Shown here: piece by piece, positions 47,278-55,675 of the stretch
Numbering within the stretch: position 1 is the stretch's first letter
Layout of the letters: every line of letters begins with the position of its first letter
Assembly: GCF_000526515.1 (NCBI RefSeq)
Contig: NZ_JAGF01000001.1
Coordinates: 3,224,001 to 3,288,000 of the forward strand
Length of the DNA: 64,000 nt
Reading direction: 5' to 3'
Source: Cellulomonas sp. KRMCY2
Lineage (GTDB): Bacteria > Actinomycetota > Actinomycetes > Actinomycetales > Cellulomonadaceae
Position numbers and translations under genes: made by a program
The notes under the pieces: generated by a model
The model's input: the letters and a program-made list of their open reading frames with translations, nothing else
The model's database searches: none
Told to the model about the DNA's origin: nothing

Positions 47278-49032
47278 ATGTTCGAGCTCGACCCGCACCT
47301 CGCCACCGCCGCCGATGCGGCCGACCCCTCGACCCCCGCCAACACCCTCAGTCGCATCGCCACCGAGCGTCCTGAGCTCCGGCCCTACATCGCGCTCAAC
47401 CCCACCGCCTTCCCGGCCCTGCTCGACTGGCTCGCGGCCCTCGGCGACCCTGACGTCACCAGCGCCCTCGCGACCAGGGTGGCGCGCGCCGCGGCGCGAC
47501 CACGCCCGGTGGGGCAGAACGTCTTCCTGCCCGAGCCGCTGCCCACCCCGGTCGCTCCACCTCCGGTCGCCTACCAGGCCTACGGCGCCCAGGGCTACGG
47601 CGCAGAGAGCTACGGCGCCCAGCAGGCCGCTTCGCCGTACGGCTCCGGCTACCCCCAGCCGCCCACCGTCCCGTACGGCTCGGGCTACCCGACGGCGACG
47701 GGCGGATCGGGGTACGTCCCGATGGCGGCCGGCACCGGATACCTCGCGGCCGCCGAACCGCCGCGACCCAGCCGCAGGCGCCGCCTGGTCATCGGTGTCT
47801 CCGCGGCCACGGTCCTGCTCGTCGGGACCGGGGCGACGCTGGCCTATGCGCTCGTGTTCTCCAAGCTCGGGGGCGCGGACAGCCCCGAGGCGGCCGTTCA
47901 GCAGATGCTGGACGCCATCGAGAACGAGGACGCCGTCGCGATGTACGGGATCCTCCCGCCGGACGAGTTCCAGGGTGTGCGGGAGGCGATGGCGGCCATC
48001 GGCGAGGTCACGCCCGCCGAGGAGGGCGCCATGACGCCCGCGGAGATGCTCGACCTCGTGACCATCGAGATCGAGGACGCGGAGCTCGTGGCGACCGACG
48101 TCGACGACGGGCTCGCGGTCGTCGAGATCACGTCCGGGACCCTGACCGTCGACGGTGACATCGACGGCATCGTGGCCGTCGTCGGCGACGTCATGGCGGC
48201 GTCGGGCTACGGCGCCGCGATGGGCGGGCTCCCCGAGGACCAGCTGCGCGCTGAGGACGAGCTGCGCGCCGAGCTCGAGGCTGCGCTCCCCGCCACCTGG
48301 TCGTTCGCCGAGACGCCCGGCGTCGATGGTGACGGCGCGGCCTTCCCGGTCCTCATGACTGTCGAGGTCGACGGCGACTGGTACGTCAGCCCGTTCATGA
48401 CCTTCGGCGAGTACCTGGTCCGGTCCAGCGGCGTCGAGCGCGGGGCCATGCCGGCGGACGGCAGCCGGGCCGTGTACGACACCCCGGAGGAGGCCGGCGC
48501 CGGGCTCGTCGAAGGGATCGTCGACATGGTGGCCTCGGGCCGGATCGAGGACCTGGCGCGGACCCTGGCGCCGGCCGAGCAGCGCTTCCTGACCGTCTAC
48601 GGCGTCCCGCTCATGCCCCCGTCCGCGGACAACCAGGTCACCATGACCGTCCTGAACAACGACTTCGGGGTCGCGGAGGTCGACGGCGACGTCGCGTTCG
48701 TCACGCTGGACCACGTGGCCGTCCAGGTCGTCGACCCGACGTCCGACGTGAACCTCGACGTCGCCAAGGGCTGCTTCTCGTTCCTCGACAGCGTCTCGGG
48801 GGAGAGCCAGAGCGGGTGCCTCAGCGACTTCCCCATCGCGCGCGAGCTGGACCTGGCCAACCCGCCGCTCGTGGCGCTCAAGGCCGATGGTTCCTGGTCC
48901 GTCTCCGGGCTCGGCACGCTGATGCACATCTCGGCCTCCGCTGCCGCTGGTATGCAGGAGCTCGTCGAGGAGGGCGTCATGGACGACCCCGAGCGGCTTG
49001 CGGAGCTCTTCACCCCATCGACCGGTACGTGA
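47278..49032 (+). CDS. LRV-domain membrane protein with large extracellular part
   Basis: 584 aa from ATG 47278 (AAGGGGGA upstream). N-terminal LRV domain (DAADPSTPANTLSRIATERP, about 12-65) and a Tyr/Gly/Pro-rich linker with repeated YGAQ and YGSGYP units (about 97-150), followed by one TM helix (about 170-192). The extracytoplasmic part is about 390 residues with two Cys (near 500 and 514) and NTF2-like segments (SPEAAVQQMLDAIENEDAVAMY near 202). The first 190 residues follow the same plan as the protein at 3628. Function unknown. Confidence 0.8.
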   Translation: MFELDPHLATAADAADPSTPANTLSRIATERPELRPYIALNPTAFPALLDWLAALGDPDVTSALATRVARAAARPRPVGQNVFLPEPLPTPVAPPPVAYQAYGAQGYGAESYGAQQAASPYGSGYPQPPTVPYGSGYPTATGGSGYVPMAAGTGYLAAAEPPRPSRRRRLVIGVSAATVLLVGTGATLAYALVFSKLGGADSPEAAVQQMLDAIENEDAVAMYGILPPDEFQGVREAMAAIGEVTPAEEGAMTPAEMLDLVTIEIEDAELVATDVDDGLAVVEITSGTLTVDGDIDGIVAVVGDVMAASGYGAAMGGLPEDQLRAEDELRAELEAALPATWSFAETPGVDGDGAAFPVLMTVEVDGDWYVSPFMTFGEYLVRSSGVERGAMPADGSRAVYDTPEEAGAGLVEGIVDMVASGRIEDLARTLAPAEQRFLTVYGVPLMPPSADNQVTMTVLNNDFGVAEVDGDVAFVTLDHVAVQVVDPTSDVNLDVAKGCFSFLDSVSGESQSGCLSDFPIARELDLANPPLVALKADGSWSVSGLGTLMHISASAAAGMQELVEEGVMDDPERLAELFTPSTGT

Positions 49033-49065
49033 GCTGACCGCACGCATCGTGCGCGACAACGGAAA

Positions 49066-49085
49066 GGGCCCCTCGAAAGGGGCCC
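49066..49085. terminator. Terminator hairpin, probably the displaced tRNA-Asn terminator
   Basis: GGGCCCC-TCGAAA-GGGGCCC, a 7-bp GC stem. Read on the minus strand it is followed by TTTCC, and it lies 19 bp beyond the left att repeat. Before the element inserted it would have lain just 3' of tRNA-Asn. It can also end the plus-strand gene that stops at 49032. Confidence 0.65.
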
Positions 49086-49103
49086 TGACCTGCGGTGTCG
49101 CTG

Positions 49104-49140
49104 TGCTCCCGCGACTGGACTCGAACCAGTAACCGTCCGA
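49104..49140. repeat. Left attachment site (37-bp repeat)
   Basis: Identical to 60019-60055: the last 35 bases of tRNA-Asn (anticodon-arm 3' side, T-arm, acceptor 3' strand) plus two bases. This copy is cut off from the 5' half of the tRNA and is the displaced original 3' end. Confidence 0.9.
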
Positions 49141-49742
49141 GTATCTGTAGTGCGCTATCGCGCGTTACCCGGACATGCTGGCTGAGCACGAAGCGAGGCC
49201 CACTGCATACCGGAGCCTACCGTTGAGTTCCCCTGATTAGTGCCCGCTGGGGGGATTATCAGGGGGATCGGTCTCGCTCCCTCCCAGGGGGAGCCGGCGC
49301 GCGCCCCTCCGTCCCTGTCAGGGTGCGCCGAGTATCCGTGGTGTACCGGCCCGCTCCGTGAAGGGCGGCATGTGTGTCCTACGTCACTCGGCTTCTAGGA
49401 ACATTCGCTTGACTTCGGGTGCTATCCATGCAAAAATTCGACCTCACTCCAGCACGGAGCACGGTTAGCCCCACGCGGCAGGCCGAGACACTACGGGCAG
49501 CAGGAGCCCGCCGTCCCCTCACGGGGCCGGGAAAGCTTGGGCAGCAGGAACGAAGATCGCGCAGGCGGTGCGCGGCGGTTGGCAGCGACAGGGATGTGCG
49601 CTGAGACCGGCTCTCCCCGATCTCCTCCGCAGAGAACGCACGTTGTTGTGCGCGTATCGCCCGCAGCCAGCGCCGATGGCACCCCATCCACTTGGGGCGC
49701 TGCCACTGGGCACGCCCTCGCCTGCGAGGAGTACCGCTACCG
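49141..49742. other. Element left end, about 600 bp without a supported gene
   Basis: Next to the att site lie two candidate integrase/Xis sites: TCCCCTGATTA (49229-49239) and, inverted, TATCAGGGGGA (49257-49267), the latter identical to sites at the int promoter and right end. GAGTATCTGTAGTG (49139-49152) recurs imperfectly as GAGTATCCGTGGTG near 49330. An AT-richer patch (49395-49440) could hold a promoter. Short ORFs here lack family features or a ribosome-binding site. Confidence 0.5.
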
Positions 49743-49940
49743 ATGTCCACTACCACCCTGCTGTCCCCCCTCGACGCATCCGAGGCCCTGGGGGTCTCCG
49801 TCCAGACGCTCGCAAACTGGAGGTCGTCGGGCCGTGGCCCGGCCTACTGCCGCGTTGGCGAGCGCGTCATTCGCTACGCCGTCGAGGACCTTGCCGCGTT
49901 CGTCGCGGTCGGTCGCATCACTCCCGGCGTGGCAGCGTGA
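49743..49940 (+). CDS. Excisionase-like HTH_17 protein
   Basis: 65 aa. A MerR-like winged helix of the HTH_17/Xis type: LLSPLDASEALGVSVQTLAN, WRSSGRGPAYCRVGERVIRY, then AVEDLAAFVA. Such proteins bend DNA at att sites for excision or act as element regulators. AGGAG lies upstream of ATG 49743. The stop overlaps the next GTG (GTGA), starting a chain of four overlapping genes. Confidence 0.8.
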   Translation: MSTTTLLSPLDASEALGVSVQTLANWRSSGRGPAYCRVGERVIRYAVEDLAAFVAVGRITPGVAA

Positions 49941-50293
49941 CCGCCGACGGTCCAGAGACGATGGCCCAAGCCCAGGCTTGGCAGAAGGTCAACGGTCAGG
50001 CGCTCCGCTTCGGCCTCTGTCCCGTCTGTGCCGCACAAGTCGCCTGGGGCTCACAGCTCGGGTTTGCGCGAACCACGCGCGAGCCCTGCGAGACCTGCGG
50101 TCCTCTCGTCGCCCTCCTGCCCGTGGCAAAGCCTGCCGGGTGGCGGACCGTGGCTGGGCGTGCTGCGAACCGTGCGCCGTGGGCCACTCTCAGCCGATCT
50201 GACCGGCACCTCAGCCGGGTGGGTGTCCCGGCGCCCGGCATTGTTGTGGTGCCCTCCCGCGAGGCTGCAACGGTGTCGAGGTGGGCAGCTTGA
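49937..50293 (+). CDS. Small zinc-ribbon-type protein
   Basis: 118 aa from GTG 49937. Two CxxC pairs (CPVC near residue 28 and CETC near 51) suggest a zinc ribbon; the rest is basic and Ala/Arg-rich. No family recognised. It is placed in a chain of overlapping genes after the Xis-like gene, so a DNA-binding role is plausible. Confidence 0.6.
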   Translation: MTADGPETMAQAQAWQKVNGQALRFGLCPVCAAQVAWGSQLGFARTTREPCETCGPLVALLPVAKPAGWRTVAGRAANRAPWATLSRSDRHLSRVGVPAPGIVVVPSREAATVSRWAA

Positions 50294-50751
50294 GCGCCTC
50301 CCCGCTGTCCGCTGTCCCCGTGGTGAGCCACTGGCAGACGGCACAGCGCCACGCGCTCCGGCTAGCCGCTCAGGCAACGCCGACTGTTCGCCGTCGCTCC
50401 GAGGATGACCACACGCGCGTGGTGCTGCTCCGCATCCTCGGGAGCCTCCCTCCTGTGTCGTTCCGACCCGGTTCCCTCGCCGCTGAGACCGGCCTCACCA
50501 CGAGGCAGGTCGCGGACGCCTGCGCCGACCTGGAGGACGCGGGCCTGCTAGAGCCGGGGTCCACGGTCACTGGTCGCCTGGGCATCCTCGTGCCTGCCGT
50601 CCTCGACGTTCTCGGCGCCGGCGGGTACGGACTCGCCCTGGACGTGCGCCCGGACGAGCGAGGACCTGGACCGGGCGAGCTCAGCACGAAGAACCTGGAG
50701 AACGCATTCTCGGGCCGTTCGGCAGTGGACGAGGCCGGGGGCGAGGAGTGA
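50290..50751 (+). CDS. Winged-helix-like small protein
   Basis: 153 aa if started at TTG 50290, which overlaps the upstream stop; GTG 50281 is an alternative. The central part (VVLLRILGSLPPVSFRPGSL, AAETGLTTRQVADACADLED, AGLLEPGSTVTGRLGILVPA) has the pattern of a winged helix. The C-terminus is Gly/Pro/Glu-rich. Probably a regulator or replication accessory of the element; not identified further. Confidence 0.6.
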   Translation: MSASPLSAVPVVSHWQTAQRHALRLAAQATPTVRRRSEDDHTRVVLLRILGSLPPVSFRPGSLAAETGLTTRQVADACADLEDAGLLEPGSTVTGRLGILVPAVLDVLGAGGYGLALDVRPDERGPGPGELSTKNLENAFSGRSAVDEAGGEE

Positions 50752-51125
50752 CACGGGGCATCAGCACGCGGACCCCTCCGTGGGCGGGGCACCGGCAGGA
50801 CGAGTGGGAGGCGAGGGCAGGCAACACAGCCCTACCCCTGTGGCTCCGGGTGGTCTCGCTTGCCCACGGCTGCCACTACGCCAACGGGCACGCCTGCTAC
50901 GGCCCTGGAGACCTGGCTCTTGCGCTGTCCCAAGTGGACATGCTCACAGGCGAGATTCTCGGACCGACCCGGCAGAACGTCGCCCGTGCGATCTCCACGG
51001 CCATCGGTTACGGGTGGCTCGCAGAGGGCTCGTCCCTGCGCTGCCTCGTGGTGCCGCCGAGCCTGCTCCGGTCCGGCCCGCCCCAGCGGGCGCACCCATG
51101 CGCTTACCACGGGGTCGCCGCCTGA
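50748..51125 (+). CDS. HTH-type element protein
   Basis: 125 aa from GTG 50748, overlapping the previous stop. The core (VVSLAHGCHYANGHACYGPG, DLALAL, then RQNVARAISTAIGYGWLAEG and SSLRCLVVPPSLL) resembles helix-turn-helix proteins common in actinophages and small actinobacterial integrative elements, where a conserved RCLVVP end motif recurs. A role in replication or regulation is inferred from those contexts. It is followed directly by a dyad-rich gap. Confidence 0.6.
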   Translation: MTRGISTRTPPWAGHRQDEWEARAGNTALPLWLRVVSLAHGCHYANGHACYGPGDLALALSQVDMLTGEILGPTRQNVARAISTAIGYGWLAEGSSLRCLVVPPSLLRSGPPQRAHPCAYHGVAA

Positions 51126-51197
51126 CTCACTCAGCGAGTCCGACACGCCGCAAACGTACTCAGTCAGGGAGTACGCGCGACTCACGTACTGAGTACG
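51124..51197. repeat. Cluster of three dyads around GACTC/GTACTC motifs
   Basis: Three inverted repeats in 74 bp: GACTC...GAGTC (51124-51128 with 51136-51140), CGTACTC...GAGTACG (51155-51161 with 51169-51175) and the 13-bp palindrome CGTACT-G-AGTACG (51185-51197). They start at the stop codon of the HTH gene. The pattern suits a multi-site operator or an origin/transfer locus. Confidence 0.65.
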
Positions 51198-51277
51198 GGC
51201 AACGCTCTGACCAGCAGCGACGCTCGTTCTCTCTATTGAGTCTTCTAGTGAGCAGCGGCGGAAGAACTACAGGCACC

Positions 51278-51418
51278 CTGACCGCCTACGCCTGGGGGCA
51301 CGGAGTGCCCACCAAGTGCAGGACCTGACCGCCTACGCCTGGGGGCACGGAGTGCCCACCAAGTGCAGGACCTGACCGCCTACGCCTGGGGGCACGGAGT
51401 GCCCACCAAGTGCAGGAC
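51278..51418. repeat. Three perfect 47-bp tandem repeats
   Basis: Units at 51278-51324, 51325-51371 and 51372-51418, followed by the first five bases of a fourth. Each unit contains the hairpin GGGCAC-GGA-GTGCCC. The block lies in the 375-bp gap between the HTH gene and the next gene. No spacers, so not CRISPR. It could be an iteron-type origin, a protein-binding array or a triple terminator. Confidence 0.9.
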
Positions 51419-51500
51419 CTGACTTGAGCAACGTCGATCCCGACGCTTGCCACCGATGCCGGCCCAACGGGCCAGGCACAGAAACAGAGGAGATCGCCCC

Positions 51501-52115
51501 GTGGCGACAGCAACACGAAGCAAGGCCAGCACCACCCCCAGCGAGCCGACCGCCATCGAGGCCATCGCCCTCGAGGTCCAGCAGGCTCGAACGCGCCACA
51601 CCCAAGCATCCGACGCCGCTGCCCTGGCGCTCACTCACGCCGTCGACCTGGACGACCGCCTACGGACTGGCGACGACTCCGTACTGTCGGCCGATCTGCT
51701 GACGGCGGATTCCGAGGTGCGCCGAACGGCAGCCCTGCTCGCACACGCCGCCGAGCACCTGACCGAGCGCGAGGGCGCACAGGCCGTCGTGGTCGCCGTC
51801 GCCGTAGCTGCCGACCTGGCAGACGCTGACCGCTTCGACCTCACAGCCCTGACCGCCGAGGCGACCAACGACGTTGAGCAGGTGCTGGCACGCCTGCGCT
51901 CGCAGATCGACGCGCGCAACGCGCTGCTCCGGTCAGCCATCGACACAGCCAAGGGCGCTGGGCTCGTCGCAGGGCAGGCGGACCCCCTCAGCCCTGTGCT
52001 CGTCTACCCCCGGTCCTACCGCTCTGTGGAGACGCTGACGGTGAACGGCCTGCCCGTTGCCGCCATCGACGCCGAGGCCGCTGTCTCGTCAATCCTCGCC
52101 GGGATTGCAGCATGA
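51501..52115 (+). CDS. Helical protein of unknown function
   Basis: 204 aa from GTG 51501 with GAGGAG 8 nt upstream. Almost entirely alpha-helical and Ala/Asp/Glu-rich (AIEALALEVQQARTRH-like heptads near 20, LTEREGAQAVVVAVAVAADL near 90, ATNDVEQVLARLRSQIDARN near 120), so coiled-coil is likely. No TM or enzymatic motif. The stop overlaps the next ATG. A phage scaffold or minor structural protein would look similar, but nothing proves it. Confidence 0.6.
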   Translation: MATATRSKASTTPSEPTAIEAIALEVQQARTRHTQASDAAALALTHAVDLDDRLRTGDDSVLSADLLTADSEVRRTAALLAHAAEHLTEREGAQAVVVAVAVAADLADADRFDLTALTAEATNDVEQVLARLRSQIDARNALLRSAIDTAKGAGLVAGQADPLSPVLVYPRSYRSVETLTVNGLPVAAIDAEAAVSSILAGIAA

Positions 52116-52867
52116 GCGCCTTCCTTGCGGCTGCCGTCGCTGAGCTTGCCGGAGCAGTGACCGGACTCCCCTCAATGGTCGCGCCACTTGTCTACGCCGG
52201 TCCTCCGGCAACACCCGCCATCGTGGCCCGCCTTATCGGCACGGAACGGTCTGACCCTATTGCGGGGACAACTAGCGGAACCGTGCTGCTCGCTGTCTAC
52301 GGCGGCTCGCTCGACGTTCGCGCTTTCACCGACGCGAGGGGATGGGTCGAAGCGGAACGGCGCGAGACAACGCATGGCACCATCGCGCAGATCAAGTCAG
52401 GTCAGATCGCAGAGACGACGCTGCCCAATGGACTCAAGGCATGGACGCTCGTCATGCCAGTCGTCGGCTATGCCCTCCGTCCAACGCTGACCATTGGAGA
52501 GACGCTCCCAATGGACAGCCGCGCAATGCTGGCAGGAGTCGCTGCCAGGATTGCCGATGGCTTCTGGATGGGGCAGGCCCGTTCTGGAGGGGCAGAGGTG
52601 AATGGGACCGTCGAGACGGTAACCGATTCTCCCGGCCGAATCACAGTGACAGGAGAAGTCGTTACCTTCGTCAAGCCGGGGCATCGGCTTCGAGAGTGGG
52701 ACGCTCCGATCCTCGTTGCATCGGCAACTGTCGCGCAGGTGGGAAGTCCCACCGCTCTCGGACGCATCACCTCCGCGCGCGTCCTCTCCAGCGAGCCGAC
52801 GCAAGACGGCCGGGGCATGACGATGCGGAGCCGCGTCGAGCTCGTGGCCGAGTACACCCCGGCGTGA
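52112..52867 (+). CDS. Protein of unknown function
   Basis: 251 aa. ATG overlaps the previous stop, so it is translated with the helical protein. Mixed alpha/beta composition, mostly beta in the second half (TVETVTDSPGRITVTGEVVT, VASATVAQVGS). No signal peptide, TM helix or known motif. Codon use is somewhat less GC-rich than in the chromosome (for example CTCAAGGCATGG). I do not recognise a family. Confidence 0.55.
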   Translation: MSAFLAAAVAELAGAVTGLPSMVAPLVYAGPPATPAIVARLIGTERSDPIAGTTSGTVLLAVYGGSLDVRAFTDARGWVEAERRETTHGTIAQIKSGQIAETTLPNGLKAWTLVMPVVGYALRPTLTIGETLPMDSRAMLAGVAARIADGFWMGQARSGGAEVNGTVETVTDSPGRITVTGEVVTFVKPGHRLREWDAPILVASATVAQVGSPTALGRITSARVLSSEPTQDGRGMTMRSRVELVAEYTPA

Positions 52868-52870
52868 CCG

Positions 52871-52914
52871 ACAGCCTCGCGTCCTGCGCTCACACAGGCA
52901 GGGCGCGAGGCTGT
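52871..52914 (+). terminator. Hairpin after the 51501-52867 gene pair
   Basis: ACAGCCTCGCG (52871-52881) with its exact complement (52904-52914), an 11-bp stem that begins 3 bp after the stop codon. Probably ends the left-hand plus-strand transcript of the element. Confidence 0.6.
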
Positions 52915-52957
52915 ACGCCTCACCACAGGGCCAGCCAGCCGATCTGACCGTGCCCTC

Positions 52958-52984
52958 AGCACTCCCAGCACTCCCAGCACTCCC
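52958..52984. repeat. Three copies of AGCACTCCC
   Basis: A 9-bp unit repeated three times in tandem in the 177-bp gap between the terminator-bearing gene pair and the HNH-like gene. Significance unknown; slippage-prone. Confidence 0.7.
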
Positions 52985-53044
52985 AGTTGCCCCGTGCCCC
53001 AGGGCACATCAGATCGCCCCCCTATTCGAATGGAGCACGACCAA

Positions 53045-53596
53045 GTGAGCACGACTACGACAGGCCCCGGCAGAGGCTCGCGCCCCAAGCATCTGCCCGG
53101 CGACAGGTTCGGTGAGCTCGTGATCCTGGAGCGCCTTGGCGCCGTCAACGGCTCCTACTACGCCTGGTGCCGCTGCATCTGTGGCACGGACGGGCACTAC
53201 GGACTGAGGCACCTCGTGTCAGGCGCCACGGTCCGGTGCAGCAACCGCGACTCTCACCCTGACCCGAGGCTGAGCGAGGCCCCGGCCTACGGTACGGCGC
53301 ACATCCGGGTCAGCAAAGCGCGAGGAAAGGCCAGCGAGCACGAATGCCCATGTGGCGAGCCGGCCGAGCAATGGGCATTCCGGCACGGCACACAGTCGCC
53401 TCTCAGGATGGCCGAGGGCAGGAATGCTGGAAGCCCGTACAGCCCGGACCCTGAGCAGTATTGGGCACTTTGCCAAGTGCATCACACGGCCTGGGACAAG
53501 GCCGAAAAGCGCGTCACAGAGGGCTGCGGGGACCTTCCCTCACTTGTCCACGTCGCATATTGGACCGCCACAAGGAGTCCCCCGGAGACCTTCTGA
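53045..53596 (+). CDS. HNH endonuclease-like phage-type protein
   Basis: 183 aa from GTG 53045 with GGAG 9 nt upstream. N-terminal segment PGDRFGELVILERLGAVNGS followed by WCRCICGTDG is of the AP2-like DNA-binding type found next to phage HNH domains. The C-terminal half fits an HNH zinc fold: YGTAHIRVSKARGKASEHEC, PCGEPAEQWAF, then YWALCQVHHTAWDKAEK. Actinophages carry such genes near terminase, but no terminase follows here. It converges with the minus-strand membrane operon. Confidence 0.65.
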   Translation: MSTTTTGPGRGSRPKHLPGDRFGELVILERLGAVNGSYYAWCRCICGTDGHYGLRHLVSGATVRCSNRDSHPDPRLSEAPAYGTAHIRVSKARGKASEHECPCGEPAEQWAFRHGTQSPLRMAEGRNAGSPYSPDPEQYWALCQVHHTAWDKAEKRVTEGCGDLPSLVHVAYWTATRSPPETF

Positions 53597-53668
53597 TAGT
53601 GGCAGAAGGTGGGGTGCTATGACGGAACGGTGTCCGCTCCCCATCGAATCGGGGTCATGCCCCCACCC

Positions 53669-54967
53669 CTAGTCGTCGAGCCAGTCCGCTGGTGTGAGAT
53701 ATGCACGATCACCCCAGGCGGGGTCCGATCCAGGCCAACTCCTAGGGGGATCATCGCCCGAGTAGAGCCATTCATCGGGGTTACCGTTCTTGGCCCGGGC
53801 GCCGATCGCGAGCACGTGGCCGGCGACGGTGCGACGCCATGCGTACCATGCTTGCCCATCTTTTCGTATGCGCATTTCGATTCCGTGGGGCGCCGGCAGG
53901 CCATGCCTCTCAAAGTCGCCAATGACGGTCAGCATGTCCCTTCGAAAGCGATTGCCCTGCCGGTAGTTGCCAAGATGGCAGGTGTGTAGCCATCGCAGCG
54001 CGGCCATCGTCTCCGCCATCTCGCGCCGGTCGAGCTGGCGCCCATCGGGCGAAGTCCCCTTGACCCCGGCGAATCGGGCCAGACGGGCGGCACGGACAGC
54101 CGGCTGCTGCCTCGTGCGCGCGCGCTTCCTCCGGTAGACCCGAACCAGCTCCCATGCCTTCGTGAATGAGTCAGCTTGGGAGATGGCTCGAAGTTCCCGC
54201 GGGTAGGAAGCCAAGTCGTAGACGGTGCGTATGTCACCACCCAGCCGGAGCACCACGGCGGCCCGCGCGTGCCTTGGCGCGTTGTGACCGAAGACTGGCT
54301 TCGTCATCCTCTTGAGGATCGCCTCGTACGCGAACACGAGGGCAAGCCCGTAGATGAATGGGAGCACTGCCAGCGGTAGCCACAGTGAGAACGCGAAGGC
54401 CTTGAGCGTGTGGTCCCAGTCGATCTCGGAGCGTGTGGCGATCATTCCTCTGACGGTCGCGAGGACCACCAAGGCGACGATAATCGCGAGGATCGCCTCA
54501 AAGAACCTGCGCGCGGGAGCGTTCTTTGTGTCTCGCGCCGCAAACGTCACCAGCGCTGTGAGCGCAATGAGGGCGGCTTGTAGGACCAGTTCAACGAAGA
54601 AGTTGAAGGTGTAGACATTAAGCCAGAACTGAAGTGCCGCTGTTACTCCCAGGGCGGAGAGGGCGGCGCGGCGGAAGTAGTGATCCGCCTTTTGCGCGTC
54701 GAGCGCCGCGAAGATCGTTGCGAAGGTCGAGCCGAGGACCCATAGCACCGTGTCAGGCATCAGGGACGTGTCCCATAGGCCGATGCGGTCCGCGAAGTAG
54801 ATGACCCCAGCGAGCCATATGCCCAGCGCTGCGAGCGTGCCGAGGATGGCCGGACTCGCGCTGGCCCTCAAGGCGTCACGCAGCGACTTCCGGAGGCCCT
54901 TGACGGAAAGTACCCAGACGCCGAACCCGACCGCGAGGGCCAGGATCGCGAGCTCTCTCGTCGTCAT
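53669..54967 (-). CDS. Multi-pass membrane protein with cytoplasmic C-terminal domain
   Basis: 432 aa. About six or seven hydrophobic helices in residues 1-215 (for example 40-58, 105-125, 127-146, 158-180, 196-218), then a basic soluble region (RVYRRKRARTRQQPAVRAAR near 277) and a C-terminal domain rich in Trp/Arg (AWYAWRRTVAGHVLAIGARA near 375). No family recognised. Starts five bases after the stop of the HIRAN gene, so the two are translated together. More AT-rich than the chromosome, suggesting transfer. Confidence 0.65.
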   Translation of the reverse strand: MTTRELAILALAVGFGVWVLSVKGLRKSLRDALRASASPAILGTLAALGIWLAGVIYFADRIGLWDTSLMPDTVLWVLGSTFATIFAALDAQKADHYFRRAALSALGVTAALQFWLNVYTFNFFVELVLQAALIALTALVTFAARDTKNAPARRFFEAILAIIVALVVLATVRGMIATRSEIDWDHTLKAFAFSLWLPLAVLPFIYGLALVFAYEAILKRMTKPVFGHNAPRHARAAVVLRLGGDIRTVYDLASYPRELRAISQADSFTKAWELVRVYRRKRARTRQQPAVRAARLARFAGVKGTSPDGRQLDRREMAETMAALRWLHTCHLGNYRQGNRFRRDMLTVIGDFERHGLPAPHGIEMRIRKDGQAWYAWRRTVAGHVLAIGARAKNGNPDEWLYSGDDPPRSWPGSDPAWGDRAYLTPADWLDD

Positions 54968-54972
54968 CCGGG

Positions 54973-55632
54973 TCAGAGGTTCCGGCGCAGGTGGGCTATG
55001 ACCGCGGGACTGGCAACAAGGATGACTGGGGCGGTGCTTTCATCGCCCGCGCTACCCCCTCGGAGGACTACGTTCGCGAGCTCATCGCCGGCGTCGATAC
55101 GTTTGGCGAGTCGTGCGGCGTTCTGGCGGTTCACATACCCCGCCGGTCGGATGCCGTGCTGCGCGTAGACGGCGATCGCGTTGGAGTCGTGCTCGTTGTT
55201 GGGCTCGCGCACGAGCCGCACCGTCGCTCCGGGGGAGAAGTTGCCCGCCGCTACGGCTGCCGCATGATGCGTGACGCCGCGAACGCGGAACGAGTAGAGG
55301 CCGAGACGATGGGTTCGGCTGCTGCGGGGGTTGACGATCTCCTCGGGCTCCCCATCGGCAAGGATTACGAGCTGGCCTGCGCGGTGCGCAAGGTAGCCGG
55401 TGGGTAGTCCGTCGTCCGCCAGGTAGAACCGCTCCGCCTCGCGCTCCGGAGGCATGTGATCGGAGCGGTAGATCACACCCTCTCTACGTGAATACGGGGA
55501 CATGTCGGGGGCCTTGCTCGACCCGGAAGGAAGCGAGCCCGTCGTCATAGTGACCTTCACGGCAGGCGTTTCCGCCTCTATCCGTGACTGCCCTAGAGCG
55601 TTACGCAGCCAACTCCCGATGCCCCTAGCCAT
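54973..55632 (-). CDS. HIRAN-domain protein
   Basis: 219 aa. The C-terminal half matches the HIRAN pattern: FRVRGVTHHAAAVAAGNFSP near residue 114, VRLVREPNNEHDSNAIAVYA near 136, then GIRPAGYVNRQNAARLAKRI. HIRAN domains bind DNA ends or ssDNA in eukaryotic HLTF; bacterial stand-alone versions are poorly known. The N-terminal 100 residues are Ser/Pro-rich and then beta-rich (REAERFYLADDGLPTGYLAH). The start is 43 bp from the edge of the IS256-type insertion, which now separates it from its upstream neighbour. Confidence 0.7.
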   Translation of the reverse strand: MARGIGSWLRNALGQSRIEAETPAVKVTMTTGSLPSGSSKAPDMSPYSRREGVIYRSDHMPPEREAERFYLADDGLPTGYLAHRAGQLVILADGEPEEIVNPRSSRTHRLGLYSFRVRGVTHHAAAVAAGNFSPGATVRLVREPNNEHDSNAIAVYAQHGIRPAGYVNRQNAARLAKRIDAGDELANVVLRGGSAGDESTAPVILVASPAVIAHLRRNL

Positions 55633-55675
55633 CCTCGAACACTATGGCAGCGTGCGTCAGAGCGGAGCCGGCTAG

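Noticed and set aside
49379-49756. 125-codon minus frame and 61-codon plus frame in the element's left end
   Set aside because: No family features, no ribosome-binding site, and composition like non-coding sequence.
50780-51328. 182-codon plus frame overlapping the HTH gene
   Set aside because: Arg/Pro-rich shadow of the 50748-51125 gene; no ribosome-binding site and it runs into the repeats.
51278-51418. CRISPR array
   Set aside because: The 47-bp units are directly adjacent with no spacers and there are no cas genes.
51286-51638. Minus-strand frames across the 47-bp repeats
   Set aside because: All three frames read through only because 47 is not a multiple of 3; the products are repetitive with no start signal or homology.
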